NCBI GenBank assembly: GCA_025094145.1
Contig: JALLLS010000004.1
Span: 186,001 to 250,000, forward strand
Direction of reading: 5' to 3'
Length of the DNA: 64,000 bases
From: Spinellus fusiger
Taxonomy: Eukaryota > Mucoromycota > Mucoromycetes > Mucorales > Phycomycetaceae
The notes under the pieces are model-generated. The model made no database searches, was not told the DNA's origin, and saw only the letters and a list, made by a program, of their open reading frames with translations. This document shows positions 48,061-60,652 of this stretch, piece by piece. The position numbers and the translations under genes are program-made. Within the stretch, counting starts at the first letter, position 1, and each line of letters opens with the position of its first letter.

Positions 48061-48338
48061 TGGCCCCTGAGGGATTCAAGACAGGAAAAGAAAAGCGTCT
48101 GAGGAATGAAAGAAAAAGAGGGGCTTGACCGTGTTCTGTTGAATGAACACTAGGAACCCACCACTCTAATAGGTCACTACCACTGGAAGAGTACATTTTG
48201 TAGCACAACAGGCCATCTTGTTGGTCTCTTTTGCCTTGTCAAAGAAGTGGTGCTGGCCAGTCTGGAATTGGGCCTCCGATATCCGACTACAGCCAATGAA
48301 TGAAGGAATATCGAGAATAAGAAGGTACACACCCAAAG

Positions 48339-48362
48339 ATTTTTGGGATATAAAAGGAAATA
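48339..48362 (+). repeat. 24-bp direct repeat, left copy
   Basis: Identical to 49512-49535 (core TTTTGGGATATAAAAGGAAA). The pair brackets the Fanzor-like relic. Confidence 0.85.
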
Positions 48363-48545
48363 GTCAAACTACAATTGTTTAAGAAATGACACATCGATTT
48401 GAAAAGGTGTGAAAATAAATGATGTATTCATGTTAGTTCTTAAACAAATAAAAACTATGTAGATTTACCTGTAAATATATGAATCCCGAAGGAAACCACT
48501 TTCGATGTGGCGATATATAATATGAATACAAATATCTATTCTTTT

Positions 48546-49098
48546 CTACAGAAAAGGTGCTGGTCGGTGGCGACCCTTTAATCCCTCTTCTGCAATTGTA
48601 TAGATATTCTTTGATGCATTCACATCTTTGTTCTAAACAATTCCACAACCTTGGCAAGCGCGGATATTGTTGAAATTCACTAATACCTCAGTGAGGTTAT
48701 GTGTGCTACAAGTGCGGCAGATCTTGAGAACAAAAATAAGAGTAACTGTTAGCAGAGCTTTTTATATTGGGTAAGAGGTCAATCATGTTTACATTTGATG
48801 TAAAGAACTCATCAACATCAACCACAAGAAGATCTCCATCTTTTTGTCTCTTTTTCAATGATTGATATAAAATTCTTGTCAAACCAACACAATGGCCTTT
48901 AAATTTGGCAGCATCTTTTACCTTTATTCTTGTGCCATAAGCAACGACTGGCAGTTTGGTAGGATCGTGCTCCAATCTTTTTAGGTGCCAATACCCTTTC
49001 TCACTAATAAAACAGTAAAAATAATTAGTTCGAGATATATCAATGCACTCTCTATGTGTGTCGTATTACCCTTGCACTGGCACCTTGCCTTTGTAACA
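48546..49098 (-). pseudogene. Fanzor/TnpB-family RNA-guided nuclease, C-terminal relic
   Basis: The minus-strand frame gives CIDISRTNYFYCFISEKGYW, LEHDPTKLPVVAYGTRIKVK, FKGHCVGLTRILYQSLKKRQ and LLVVDVDEFFTSN. A 70-nt GT-AG intron with a CTAAC branch point (48723-48792) leads to ICRTCSTHNL, then ACQGC and NKDVNASKNI, and a stop at 48546. The Glu in DVDEFFTS, a two-CxxC zinc ribbon and the Asp in NKDVNASKN are the RuvC-II, zinc-finger and RuvC-III order of TnpB/Fanzor proteins. In-frame stops at 49066-49068 and 48633-48635 (where relatives have Trp before the RD motif) break it, and the N-terminal RuvC-I part is missing. The family call is from motif order, not a search. Confidence 0.7.
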
Positions 49099-50138
49099 GA
49101 TTCACTGGGTTTATTAAAATAAAATAATATACAATAGAAACTGACTAACATATCAGACATAATAAACATATACTCACTAGATCACAACTATTGGTTTATA
49201 TGCCAGACAAAGGTAAACAAAATAAAGAGGGTAGAAGTTATGAAGAACAACAGACAGTGTGTTTGACATGTTTCTATATCCAAGCAGAAGAGAACAAATT
49301 GAAATTTCACAATTCATTTGCTTAATCAGAACTACCAAAGTAATGCAGACTACAACAACATTCTAGAAAGAAAAGAATTGCTTAAAGAACAGTTGCCTAG
49401 TTACCCGTTGTGATCAAGTCGTGTGTTGTGTTCCTGTTCATGTACCCTCTTTGATTTCCCTAGACCAGCCTTAAGAGGTCCTGTGTGTCTCTTGTCTCAT
49501 AGCAACATAGTATTTTTGGGATATAAAAGGAAATACATGAACAATGAAATTATGTTATTTCTTTGGTTGGCTAATGTGTTTGAAAAGAACCTTTTAACTG
49601 TCTGTCTGTTTTAGCATTGACTATTGACTGTGTATTTAAACACTAAAAGTTGGATAAAAGGAATAAGTAAAGCTGACATTACAACTCAATCACTGCATTT
49701 AATGTTTAACATGTGCTATCCATAAGCCCATACTTTTTGCAGTATGACACTGCTTAAGAAAGATTTATTATAGGACTCACACAGAATTAACTCTGATGAT
49801 TATTATCCATAAAATAGAACCAAACTCACTTGTGTTAAGAGCATTATAGACATTCATTGACTCAATATTCATAATCAATTCAACAACTATCTTATTGTAA
49901 CTGGTATTAACAATAGTACTTGATGACAACAAGGTATTGTTTCTAATACTGGGCTTTAGGCTCAAGGCAAATAGAGTATGAATTGTTTGACTTGTGAATA
50001 TTATGAGTGAAGGCTGGTGTACACATTACCAGAATAGAGAAAGAAAGATTATTATTTGTTTTGATACTTCCCTCCTTTTGTTATTTCTCACACTACACAT
50101 ACAACTTAACATCTAAGTACTCGTCAAGATGGGCATAA
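49099..50138. other. Intergenic with a possible exon relic
   Basis: It holds the right copy of the 24-bp direct repeat (49512-49535). It also holds a minus-strand exon-like segment (about 49412-49490) reading GPLKAGLGKSKRVHEQEHNT then RLDHNG, with a GGTAACT donor-like end but no start codon. No complete gene is seen. Confidence 0.35.
49512..49535 (+). repeat. 24-bp direct repeat, right copy
   Basis: Matches 48339-48362 base for base. Confidence 0.85.
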
Positions 50139-50403
50139 ATGAGCAAGGTAATGTACTATTATTAACAAAGAGAAACAATAGAAGGAGGTGATAGACACTA
50201 CCAAGGACTATTCTAGTGATAAAAAGGTAAGCAGTGTCTTCATCTGAGCTTGATCTTAGTTTAATCCACAAGACATAGTACTGACTCTTCTTCTAATAGA
50301 TGATATATGACTCATTATTCTCAAGACAAGTATTAAGTACAAGGTAAGCATACTATCTCTCTTGATTGAATTATTACTAATACACTCTTCTGTTATTAGA
50401 TAA
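50139..50403 (+). CDS. Candidate four-exon micro-gene (33 codons)
   Basis: Exons 50139-50147, 50182-50226, 50300-50343 and 50400-50403 join into one frame: MSKKEVIDTTKDYSSDKK then MIYDSLFSRQVLSTR and stop. Intron 2 (73 nt, GTAAGC...TACTGACT...AATAG) and intron 3 (56 nt, GTAAGC...TTACTAATAC...TTAG) have excellent splice and branch sites for this genome. Intron 1 is only 34 nt, shorter than any other in the window, so the first exon is the weak link. A spliced non-coding RNA using the same introns is the main alternative. No family recognised. Confidence 0.4.
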
Positions 50404-50948
50404 ATAAAGACTCTTTCTCAAGTCAGTCTCGGGTGGTCTTTTTCCTTCTATACTGTCTAAGGTGTCTAGGCTGTCTAGGGTATACTCCTGAGCATAGTTT
50501 TCTATCTCCCAAGAATAAAACACAAGACTTTTAGGTTGTGGATTCTATTGCTATGAAGGAATACGCCTAGAACAGCAGTAGCTATAGTGATAGTATATTA
50601 TTAGCTATATTATTACAATAAACAATTTTATTCATCAACAATTTTATTCATCAACAATATATTCTATTGATAATACAATTTGATATTGAGGTATCCACAA
50701 AAGGAAATAATAATCTAGATACTTGCAAACCTTTGATTTTAATCACAAACACATAAAAGGGAACTTTATATTGGGACGTAAAAGGAAGGATATATCACCG
50801 CTTAAAGGTCAGAAAAATCTCCTGGTGTGTAGAATGTCAGTTGCTAAAAAGGGAACATTCTGCTTCTGTTGGTGCTGATGAGGTGACACAATGCAGCACT
50901 GCCTTTATTGATATTCCTTCTTGAATAGCAATGCAGCACTGCCTTTAT

Positions 50949-50981
<33 letters not shown>

Positions 50982-51695
50982 TCAAGATGGATTCTTTAGA
51001 TGGGTTCCAAACAGTAGCCATGACAATAAAGAAACCAATGGCAGATTTTCTTCTAAAGCAGTAGGGTTGGCTAGGGTGTATTGATAGCAGTCTCATTTTC
51101 CAATAGTAAATAAAATAAAGGTATCCCACAACTCGGCACAAAAATAATTTCTGCTCATATAAACCCAGTCATTGCCGGTGGAGAAATCTTTTGTGTTAAA
51201 AAACCAAGCACTCCTTGTCAAATTCCAGGTCTCAATTGCTATGATTCTTTCGTGTTTTATAGTCCATTTGATTCCTGAGCCGGTTGAGCCTGCAAGACAT
51301 AAATAGACTGTCTTAGTGCCTATCTCTCTTTGCAGTAAGAAGGGAGGGCCGGTGAGTCTGATATTCTTTCTATAAGAAAAATATAATAAGAAAATAAAAA
51401 CAAGAAAATAAAAATCACTTTTTTACAAATGTAATCTGATTTTATTTTGCAAGTCCATGGGATACGTGTGGTATCCTTCCCCCCCTCTCTTCACTCTTCA
51501 CTCTTCACTTTTTATAGTTTCTTATTTTATATATTCTTATTTTTTTGGCTGGCACGGTGAACTGACTCGGTGGAAGTCTTTCATCTCCATTTGGGCAGAA
51601 GTAACTAAGCTGTCTTGTAAAAATAGAATAAAAACTAACCTTTTCTTTTTGTTCTTGTTCTTGTTCTTGTTCTTGTTCTTCTACTCTACCAATAA
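50404..51695. other. Intergenic upstream of SHMT
   Basis: It contains a duplicated GCAATGCAGCACTGCCTTTAT-type segment (about 50890-50950), a TTTTTAT repeat (about 50947-50980) and a TTCTTG tract just before the SHMT start (about 51645-51680). A plus-strand open stretch (about 50769-50923, with a CVEC motif) is not assignable. Confidence 0.4.
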
Positions 51696-53689
51696 ATGCT
51701 TCGTTCACTACTGACACCACGCACAGCAGCACCTTTGACAGCTGCTCGACAGTGGACGCGTGCCTACACCTTTCCTGCAGGACAGCGTGAGGTAAGTGAC
51801 TGCTTCCTTGCCTCCTCTCCTCCTCTTCCTCCCCAAGAAACCCACCTATCTTCTCTATGCTGCCACTTTAGCTCCTGAACGAGCGTCTTTCTGTCAATGA
51901 CCCAGAGATGTTTGATATTCTTGAAAAGGAGAGAAAGAGACAGAGAGAAAGTATTGTTTTGATTCCCTCCGAGGTAACCTTCACCTGCATAAACGCCACT
52001 TTCTTCCTTCTTGATATTCATCTCTTGAGCCCATAAGAACTTCACCTCTCGTGCTGTGATGGACACCCTGGGCAGTGTTCTCCAGAACAAGTACTCGGAA
52101 GGCTATCCCAATGCCAGATACTACGGCGGCAATGAGTTTATTGATCAGTCAGAGTTGTTGTGCCAGAAGAGAGCCTTGGAGGCATTTGATCTGGATCCAT
52201 CTCAGTGGGGAGTCAATGTCCAGGCATTGTCGGGTGCTCCTGCCAACTTGTGTGTGTATGGTGCTCTGTTGAAGCCCCATGAACGTCTGATGGGACTAGA
52301 TCTTCCTCACGGTGGACAGTAAGTTTTATATGGGTTGTGGATGCACAGCAGTGGGTGTAAAATGCAGTCTTATAGTCTGTCCCATGGCTACCAGACCCCC
52401 ACCAAGAAGATCTCTGCTGTGTCCATGTACTTTGAGACACTGCCCTACCGCCTGAACGAGGCGACGGGGCTGATTGATTACGATGCATTGGAGGCAAATG
52501 CTCTTCTTTACCGTCCAAAGATCATTGTTGCTGGTGCCAGTGCCTATTCACGCAACATTGACTATGCCCGTATGAAAAAGGTAGGAGAAGAGACAGGTGC
52601 ATGGACTTAGTTGTTGTTGTTTTACTAATGGATCATGGTTGCTATTTGCTATGGGTGGATGTGATGGGGGTACTCTAGATTGCTGACAAGACAGGTGCCT
52701 ATCTCATGTCGGACATGGCTCACATCTCAGGTAATGAATGCATGGGAATAAACTGCACAAAGGAAGGGGATTTATAAGAGCAGGAATAACATTTCTCTAC
52801 ATTAGGTCTGGTGGCTGCCAATGTTCTCCCCAGTCCATTCCACCACTCTGACATTGTCACCACCACCACTCACAAATCACTAAGAGGTCCTCGTGGCTCC
52901 ATGATCTTCTTCCGCAAGGGCACACGAACAGTCAAGAACAAAGGTAACCTGCCCCATCTACTGTTGTTATTGTTGCTACTACTACTACTACTACTATAAC
53001 CATGACTACTATAACCATGACTACTATAACCATGGGAACTCACTCATCCTCTTTCCTTTCTGCACAAAGACGTCCCCTACAACCTCGAGACACCCATCAA
53101 CCAGTCTGTCTTCCCAGGCCACCAGGGAGGCCCCCATAACCACACCATTGGTGCCATGGCAGTAGCCCTCAAACAAGTCAAATCTCCCCTTTACAAGCAA
53201 TACCAACACCATGTCCTGGAAAACGCACAGGCCCTTGCCAACGCCCTTGTGTCTCTGGGCTACGACCTTGTGTCTGGAGGCACCGACAACCACCTACTCC
53301 TGATTGATCTCAGACACAAGGGCATTGACGGTGCCCGTGTCGAGCGCATCCTTGAGCTCATCAACATTGCTGCCAACAAAAACACAGTGCCTGGCGACAA
53401 GAGTGCACTGATCCCCGGTGGACTGCGTGTCGGCACACCCGCCATGACCAGCCGAGGACTGACAGCCGAGGACTTTGTCAAGGTGGCTGGGTTCATTGAT
53501 ACAGCAGTGCGGATTGCCCAAGAGCAGAGTGCACAGGTCAAGGGCACCAAGTTGGCTGATTTCAAGGCTCATGTGGGAGACGGTGCCCAGGTGCAGGAGG
53601 TGCAGCATGTCAAGGCACAGGTGGCAGAGTTCAGCCGTCAGTTTCCTACTGTAGGCTTCTATGAGGATGAGATGAAGTACCAGTCTTAA
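51696..53689 (+). CDS. Serine hydroxymethyltransferase, mitochondrial
   Basis: Eight or so exons. The targeting N-terminus is [20 protein letters not shown]. Conserved blocks are [79 protein letters not shown], and [20 protein letters not shown]. The PLP-lysine motif is [19 protein letters not shown] (Lys in HKS), followed by [20 protein letters not shown] and [14 protein letters not shown]. The C-terminus is [10 protein letters not shown]. The enzyme interconverts serine plus tetrahydrofolate with glycine plus 5,10-methylene-tetrahydrofolate. The leader makes this the mitochondrial isozyme. Introns are short; the one after DLPHGG runs from a GTAAGT to TTATAG and splits a His codon. A (TAC/CTACTA)n run lies in an intron near 52965-53000. 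Confidence 0.96.
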
Positions 53690-53815
53690 GGAGAGAAGGA
53701 AAAGACCCTTTGTGTGTGTGTGTGTGGGGGGGGATTAGGTTCTTTATTGTCTCCTATAAAATAAAAAAGAAAAGAAAAGAAAGAGAGAACAGAGAGAGTT
53801 GTAAAGTTGTAGTGT

Positions 53816-54092
53816 CTATGGGACACTGGTCTCGGGTGAACAGTCATTGGTGGTGGTGGTGGTAGCAGCAGCAGCAGCTACTTGGCAGGGCTTACAGGTA
53901 GTAAGGTCGGCTTGCTTCTTTCTAAAGACGTCTTCCCATGAGTCATGAGCAAGTCATCTTTGCTTACTTTTCCCGGCACTGCTGTTGAAACGCATCCCAC
54001 TCCTTCAAACACTTTTCTCTGTTATTGCTATTGGCCAACAAGCACTCTTGCAATGGAGTGGCATCGCATGGACTCTTCTTTGTCAGTGACAT
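53816..54092 (-). CDS. Small CHCH-like cysteine protein, probably of the mitochondrial intermembrane space
   Basis: Two exons, 53968-54092 and 53816-53921, with a 46-nt GT-AG intron. The product is 76 residues: MSLTKKSPCDATPLQECLLA, NSNNREKCLKEWDAFQQQC, a basic REKKKQ stretch, then CKPC and an Ala/Thr tail. Cysteine spacing CX7C-X10-C-X9-C resembles CHCH (twin CX9C-like) assembly factors imported by Mia40, although the spacing is not canonical. No longer frame exists because the intron hides it. The gene is convergent with SHMT (127 bp apart) and tandem with actin. The specific orthologue (COA4-, MIC19- or COX-assembly-like) cannot be chosen from sequence. Confidence 0.65.
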
Positions 54093-54323
54093 ATAGAAAC
54101 AAGAAACAGAAACAAGAAAACACCAGTCACTTGCTCCTCTCCCTTGTCCTGTCTCTCTACCGAACAGAACACCCCGGCTTAGGTTGATATTCTCCTATCG
54201 TATCCATGTTCTTTATAGAGTCTATGTGTTTGTTTTGTTTCTTTTTTTTTTGTTTTTTGTTTTTTGTTTATTGTTTATTTCTCCTTCACTATGAAACTCT
54301 GGTATATAAAAACACTGTACACT

Positions 54324-55793
<1,470 letters not shown>

Positions 55794-56055
55794 TTTATAA
55801 TTTGATAACAAGAAGAACCAACAACACGCGAGGCCCACCTTGCCCTTTTTAAAAGGACGAGTCCTGACCACCCAGCACAGTGACGCATCTCATTTCTGAG
55901 ATTTGATTGGCTTACGGACTCAGCTGTGTGAACACATCCCAAAAGAAACAAATCAAAATAATAAGTGAAACTCCGAGGCACGGATTCACCAACAACTTTC
56001 TTTGTGCCCTGCCCAACTTATTTATTTTATTTCTTTATTGGGGACTACGTAGGAA

Positions 56056-58018
56056 TTAAAGGGGAGGAATTTTGAGTTCTTCGGTAGGAATGGGATCGAA
56101 TTGATGGACATTGATGCCTCTCTCCAATAGACTTGCCTCACAGTGCACAGGCACTAGGCGGTGAATAAGATCAGGGCGAATGGACAGTTCTGTAGAAAAA
56201 AGTCAGTTCTTTGTCTTTGTCTTTTTTTTCTTTCTTTCTTCTTTTGTGTGTGTGTGTGTGTGTGTGTTATTTTTGCCTTACCATGCCTGGAAAAGTCAAG
56301 CACGGGAGGGAGCGGTCCGCCATTTTCCAGACGCGTGCTGGGATCACGAATGGGGTCAAAGAATGGGTGGCAGAGGGCTTCAATGGCAGTGATTCGTCGC
56401 TGGGGGTGGTATTGCAACATGCGGGACAGCAAATCCACTGCTTCTGTAGTGGCATTCGAGAAGATCTACATGCTTTTGTTGGTGGACATGTTCTGATAGG
56501 TTCTGGTAGGTAGGTTGGATGTTGCTTCTATCTCTCTTTCACTCCTTTTCTCTTATTCTATTTCTACTGTCTCCATAGGTGTGTGTAGTTGTGTGTAGTT
56601 GTATGTAGTTGTATGTAGTATGTGCCCGCCACCTTTTTTTCTTTTTCTTTCTTTTTATATCTCTTCTTACCTTGTGAAGTGGGTGGGGCTTGATCTGGGG
56701 GAACTTGTGCTCCACATAGCTTGCATTCATGGCAGTAATCTCCTGCTTGGAGGGTGTTCCAAGAATCTTGATGATCTCCACCAGCTGGTCAATGCCACTG
56801 TCACCAGGAAAAAAGGGCTGTCCGAGAATCAGCTCTGCCATGACACATCCTGTTGACCAGATATCAATGGTAAGAGTGTAGTTGGTGGCGCCAAAGATGA
56901 GTTCAGGGGCACGGTAATAGCGAGAGCAGATGTAGGAGACATTGGGTTCTCCCGGGACAAGGATTTTGGCACTGTTCATAGGTGAGTTAGCATTCACTCT
57001 TTTTCTTTTAAATAATAATAATAATAATAGTAGTAGTAGTAATACAACACTACACACATACTTGTTGTTCTATTTTCTTATTCTCTCTACCAAAGTAATA
57101 ATGGTAATAGTAATAGTAATAGTAATAGTAATAGTAATAGTAATAGTAATAGTAATAGTAATAGTAATAGTAATGGTAATGGTAATAGTAATAGTAATAG
57201 TAATAGTAATAGCAATAGTAATAGTAATAGCAATAGTAATAGTAATAGTAATAGTAATAGCAATAGCAATAATAAATAACAATAATAAATAACAATAATA
57301 ATAATAATAATAAATAACAATAATAATAATAACAATAACAATAATAACAATAAACAATGAAACGACTAACTGACCTGCCAAAATCACACATCTTGCACAC
57401 AGCACTCTCTGCATTCAACAAGACATTCTGTGGCTTAATGTCTCGATGGCAGATACCCAGCGAGTGAATGTAGGCAAGAGACCTAATCACTTGGTACATG
57501 TACAGCTGCACACGTAGCATGGGCATGGGCTGCTTCATCTTGCAGTAATGACGAGTAGCACGGTAAAGAGTGTCAGGCACATACTCCATCACCAGGTTCA
57601 AATACACTTCATCTTCCTAATGCGTCATAGTCAGCCACATCTTCTCTTCTCTCTCTTTTGTTGGGCTCATAGGAGGCCTCATGAGGACTTGCCTTGTTCT
57701 CCACTTGGTTATAAAAGTACGACTTGAGACGACACACGTTGGGATGATCCACGAGACGCATAATTTGCAGTTCTCGGTTCTGCCCCTGTCAGCTCTCATA
57801 TAAAAACTCTCTGGCCTTACCTTGAAGCGTCTGTCCTGAAGCACTTTCTTAATAGCAGCATCTTCATCTGTATCTGTCAGTCGTGTTTGGTAGACAACAC
57901 CAAATGACCCATTGCCGGTGATCTTTTTGTTAACGTAGTTTAATTTGATTTGCTTGGCTGTTTTAGCATCCTTTGCTACAACACAGACTATTTTGGTATC
58001 GTTGTTGGCTGCAGTCAT
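56056..58018 (-). CDS. Glycogen synthase kinase-3 (shaggy-type Ser/Thr kinase)
   Basis: Exons on the minus strand give the glycine loop [10 protein letters not shown], the catalytic Lys in [28 protein letters not shown] and [20 protein letters not shown]. The catalytic loop is [13 protein letters not shown] and the DFG motif is MCDFG. The activation segment is [20 protein letters not shown] with the GSK-3 signature tyrosine, then [20 protein letters not shown] and [20 protein letters not shown]. The C-terminus is [16 protein letters not shown]. The GSK-3 class is clear from [13 protein letters not shown]. The intron between CDFG and SAK carries one of the longest microsatellites in the window. 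Role by family: nutrient, stress and developmental signalling; substrates here are unknown. Confidence 0.95.
57005..57360. repeat. Large compound microsatellite in GSK-3 intron
   Basis: About 350 bp of AATAGT hexanucleotides with AATGGT and AATAGC variants, flanked by AAT/AAC triplets. It sits between the exons that encode DFG and SAK. Confidence 0.95.
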
Positions 58019-58360
58019 GAGTTAGAATTTAAAATAATAAATAATAAACAAGCCATGTGTCATTCACTTGCCAGACATGGAAGACTACAAAGAAGGAAAC
58101 TTGTCTTGCACACCCTATGACGTCCTGTGACTCTTTAATGTGGAATCCAAAGGGAGAATTTCCAAGGGTGGAGTTTTCTCTCTCTCCCTTTTTTTTTTTT
58201 TTCCTTTTCCTTTCTATTTTTCATTTTATTGTTATTAATATTAATTATAAATGTATATTTTTCATTTTAGAGATAATAATAATATATACCTATGCCTATA
58301 TTTATATCCAATCTATCCATCTTTTTATACGTATAAGAAAGAAAAAAAAAGAAAAAAAAC

Positions 58361-60652
58361 TCAAGTAGCACGCCTGCTGAGGAATTCCATGACAGCCTTT
58401 GTTCCTTGGTCAAGAAGCGCAGGACGAGGCACTCGGAAACTAAAAAAAAAAAAAAAGGACAGTGGATCAGATGCCTGCTCTATTCTACTAGCGTTGGAGG
58501 ACAGACATGGCGCATTTTACCTGTTGCCATAGAGCGTCAACTCCTTCAGGGTATGGACCAGCCCCAGCTCAGGCGGAACATCGTCAATAGCATTGAATCC
58601 AAGGTCAAGGATCTCCAGATGGTCAAAGCACTTTGGACGGAGGGTGACAAGGCGGTTGTTGTCGACCTTGAGGACTCTGAGGCGAGGGAGACATGTAGCA
58701 AGGGTGTCTGGGAGATCCACCAGATGGTTGTGGCTTAGGTGGAGTTCCTCCAGACAGGGGAATGAGCAGTGTGTGCCTGCTGTGAGGGTTTTCATGCTGT
58801 TGTTGGAGAGATTCAGGGCCTTGAGACAGGGCAGTACCAGTGCATCGATGCTGAGGGATATGTCTTGTAGGGCATTGAATTGAAGGTGCAGATTCACAAG
58901 GGTAGTGGCAAAGCACCCAAGAGAGGCAGGAAAGACAGACAGTGCGTTGTGTTCTACAGCATGCATTTGGGTTAGTTGAGGGAGTGGCGAGGATGGAGCA
59001 GAGACGACCTACGCAATTGGATGTTGATGGGAGAGTAGGTGAGCTGGAGAAGCATTGGGGCAGGCAGTTGGTGCAGGTTTTGTTGAGCCAAGTCAAGTGT
59101 CTTTGCAGTGATGGATCGTTGGGACTGAGCAGGAAGAGGAGGGCCTGTGTAGGGTGGTTCTGTTGGAGGGGAGGGTGTTTTGCTTGGTGTTTGTTGGACA
59201 GGAGCACTGCCACCGAGAAGAGCAGTGTCTGTTTTCTCTTCTTCTTTCTCTTCTTCTTCCTTCCCTTCTTCTTCCTCACACTCTCCTGTCTCAATGGCAT
59301 GCCACTGTGCTCTCAGCTGTCCAATAAGCTCCCCACTGGTGGTTCCCTTGGGAATCGACCGCATCAGATTCCCCTCCCATGTCACCACCTCCAATTGAGG
59401 TAGACGTCCTATACCCACAGGCAATGTCATGAACCGATTGGACCCCAAGTCCAGTCGCTTGAGGGTCTCCAGCTGGAAGACAGCCTCTGGTAAGGTGTTC
59501 AGATCATTCCAAGACACATCCAGGGTCTGGAGACAGGGTGCTCCCTGCAAGAGACGGAGATGGGCCTGGCCCAGTTGGTTATGCGACAGGAACAACTCCA
59601 GCAGCTTGGGCAGGTGAGGGGGCTGGGGTTGCTGAGAGAGCTCCTCCAGTGCATTGTGGCGGGCATCCACGCGTGTCAGTTGAGGAAAGCGTCCCTCTAC
59701 ACCACCACCCACAACATGAGCAACCCATTGGCCTGTGTTCCCTCACTTACCTTGTAGAAGCACCCTCAGTCGGTTTTCACTCACCCGCAGCTCCTCTAGG
59801 CACACCATGTCCTTCATCTCAGGCAGTGCTGTCAGCTGGTTGGCATTGGCGTGCAGTCTGCGCAGCTGTGGTCCAAGCACAGGCAGTGCCGTGAGCTGGT
59901 TGTTCCCCACCAGAAGAATCTCCAGACACTGTCCCAAACCACTCGGGAAACATGTCAATTGGTTGTGCGACATGTCCAGCTCACGCAGCTGGGACATCTG
60001 AAGAAGGACATCCGGCACCGTCTCAAATGCATTGTGGGGCAGGTGCAGCACAGTGAGGTGCTTGAGAAGAGCCAGGGTGCTGGGCAGTGCCTGCAGTCGG
60101 TTGTTTCTGAACTAAACACGCCCCCCATACCAGCCAATGAATAAGTCCGTGGCAGGGTACATGACTCACATCCAGCACAGCAAGAGCACCAAACGCCTCG
60201 CCAAGACGGGCATCCACCTCCACCAGCTGGTTGTCGTTGGCCAGCAGCTTGGTCAGCTCCACCTCATCATACCACGCCCCTGCTGAAGAAGAGAAATCAA
60301 CCACTATCTTGTGGGGATCGACGTGGTACATGGTCAGCACCTCTTCAGGGAGCCGCTGTAGGCCGTTGTTGCCAATACTCAGCTTGCCAGAGTGTTTGGC
60401 CTGAGCAATGGCGGCCTTGATGGGGAGACTTGGCTGGAGTATGCCGGTGCCAAACGCCTCGTCTCTGTCGCAGTGGGCGTTGGACGTGTACTGCTGGCGG
60501 CCTGTCATGACCTGTCGTGTTCTGACAGGGGCTTCTTTCTCTGCTACGTGGCTCTGTTTGGGGGCTCTTCTCTGTTGAGCAAGGAACTCGCGTAGTCCCT
60601 CAGTAGCACTGACAGGCTTCCCGTTGACTTTGGCTGGGGTACGTGGTTGCAT
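58361..60652 (-). CDS. Leucine-rich repeat protein, LRRC40-like
   Basis: Exons on the minus strand begin MQPRTPAKVNGKPVSATEGL. A family-specific N-terminal block follows (KLSIGNNGLQRLPEEVLTMY; AWYDEVELTKLLANDNQLVE), then about 20 leucine-rich repeats such as LTVLHLPHNAFETVPDVLLQ, LRELDMSHNQLTCFPSGLG, LKRLDLGSNRFMTLPVGIG and LKALNLSNNSMKTLTAG. An acidic linker (EEEEGKEEEEKEEEK) splits the repeats into two groups, as in LRRC40. The last exon reads FRVPRPALLDQGTKAVMEFL then SRRAT stop, matching the LRRC40 C-terminus. Its function is poorly known in any organism; LRR proteins usually bind other proteins. The promoter is shared head-to-head with sestrin, and a pure-purine run (60654-60760) is directly upstream. 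Confidence 0.87.

Larger units (their letters stand above)
47545..48545. other. Upstream region of the complex I gene
   Basis: It contains GTTT runs (about 47610-47660) and an 11-bp tandem repeat CTCTATAATCT (about 47976-48060). A CRE-like TTACGTCA is at about 47895-47902. A 24-bp sequence at 48339-48362 is repeated at 49512-49535. A leader frame starting MDLYFDVTFLNDVTKTRWAL at 47934 is open but looks like a 5' UTR. Confidence 0.45.

Noticed and set aside
50768..50923. Plus-strand frame with ISWCVECQLLKREH, considered as a second zinc-ribbon transposase relic
   Set aside because: Only one CxxC pair, no catalytic motif nearby and no start; not enough to assign.
57050..57607. Tyr/Ile-rich extension of the GSK-3 exon
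   Set aside because: It is read-through into the AATAGT microsatellite of the intron after CDFG.
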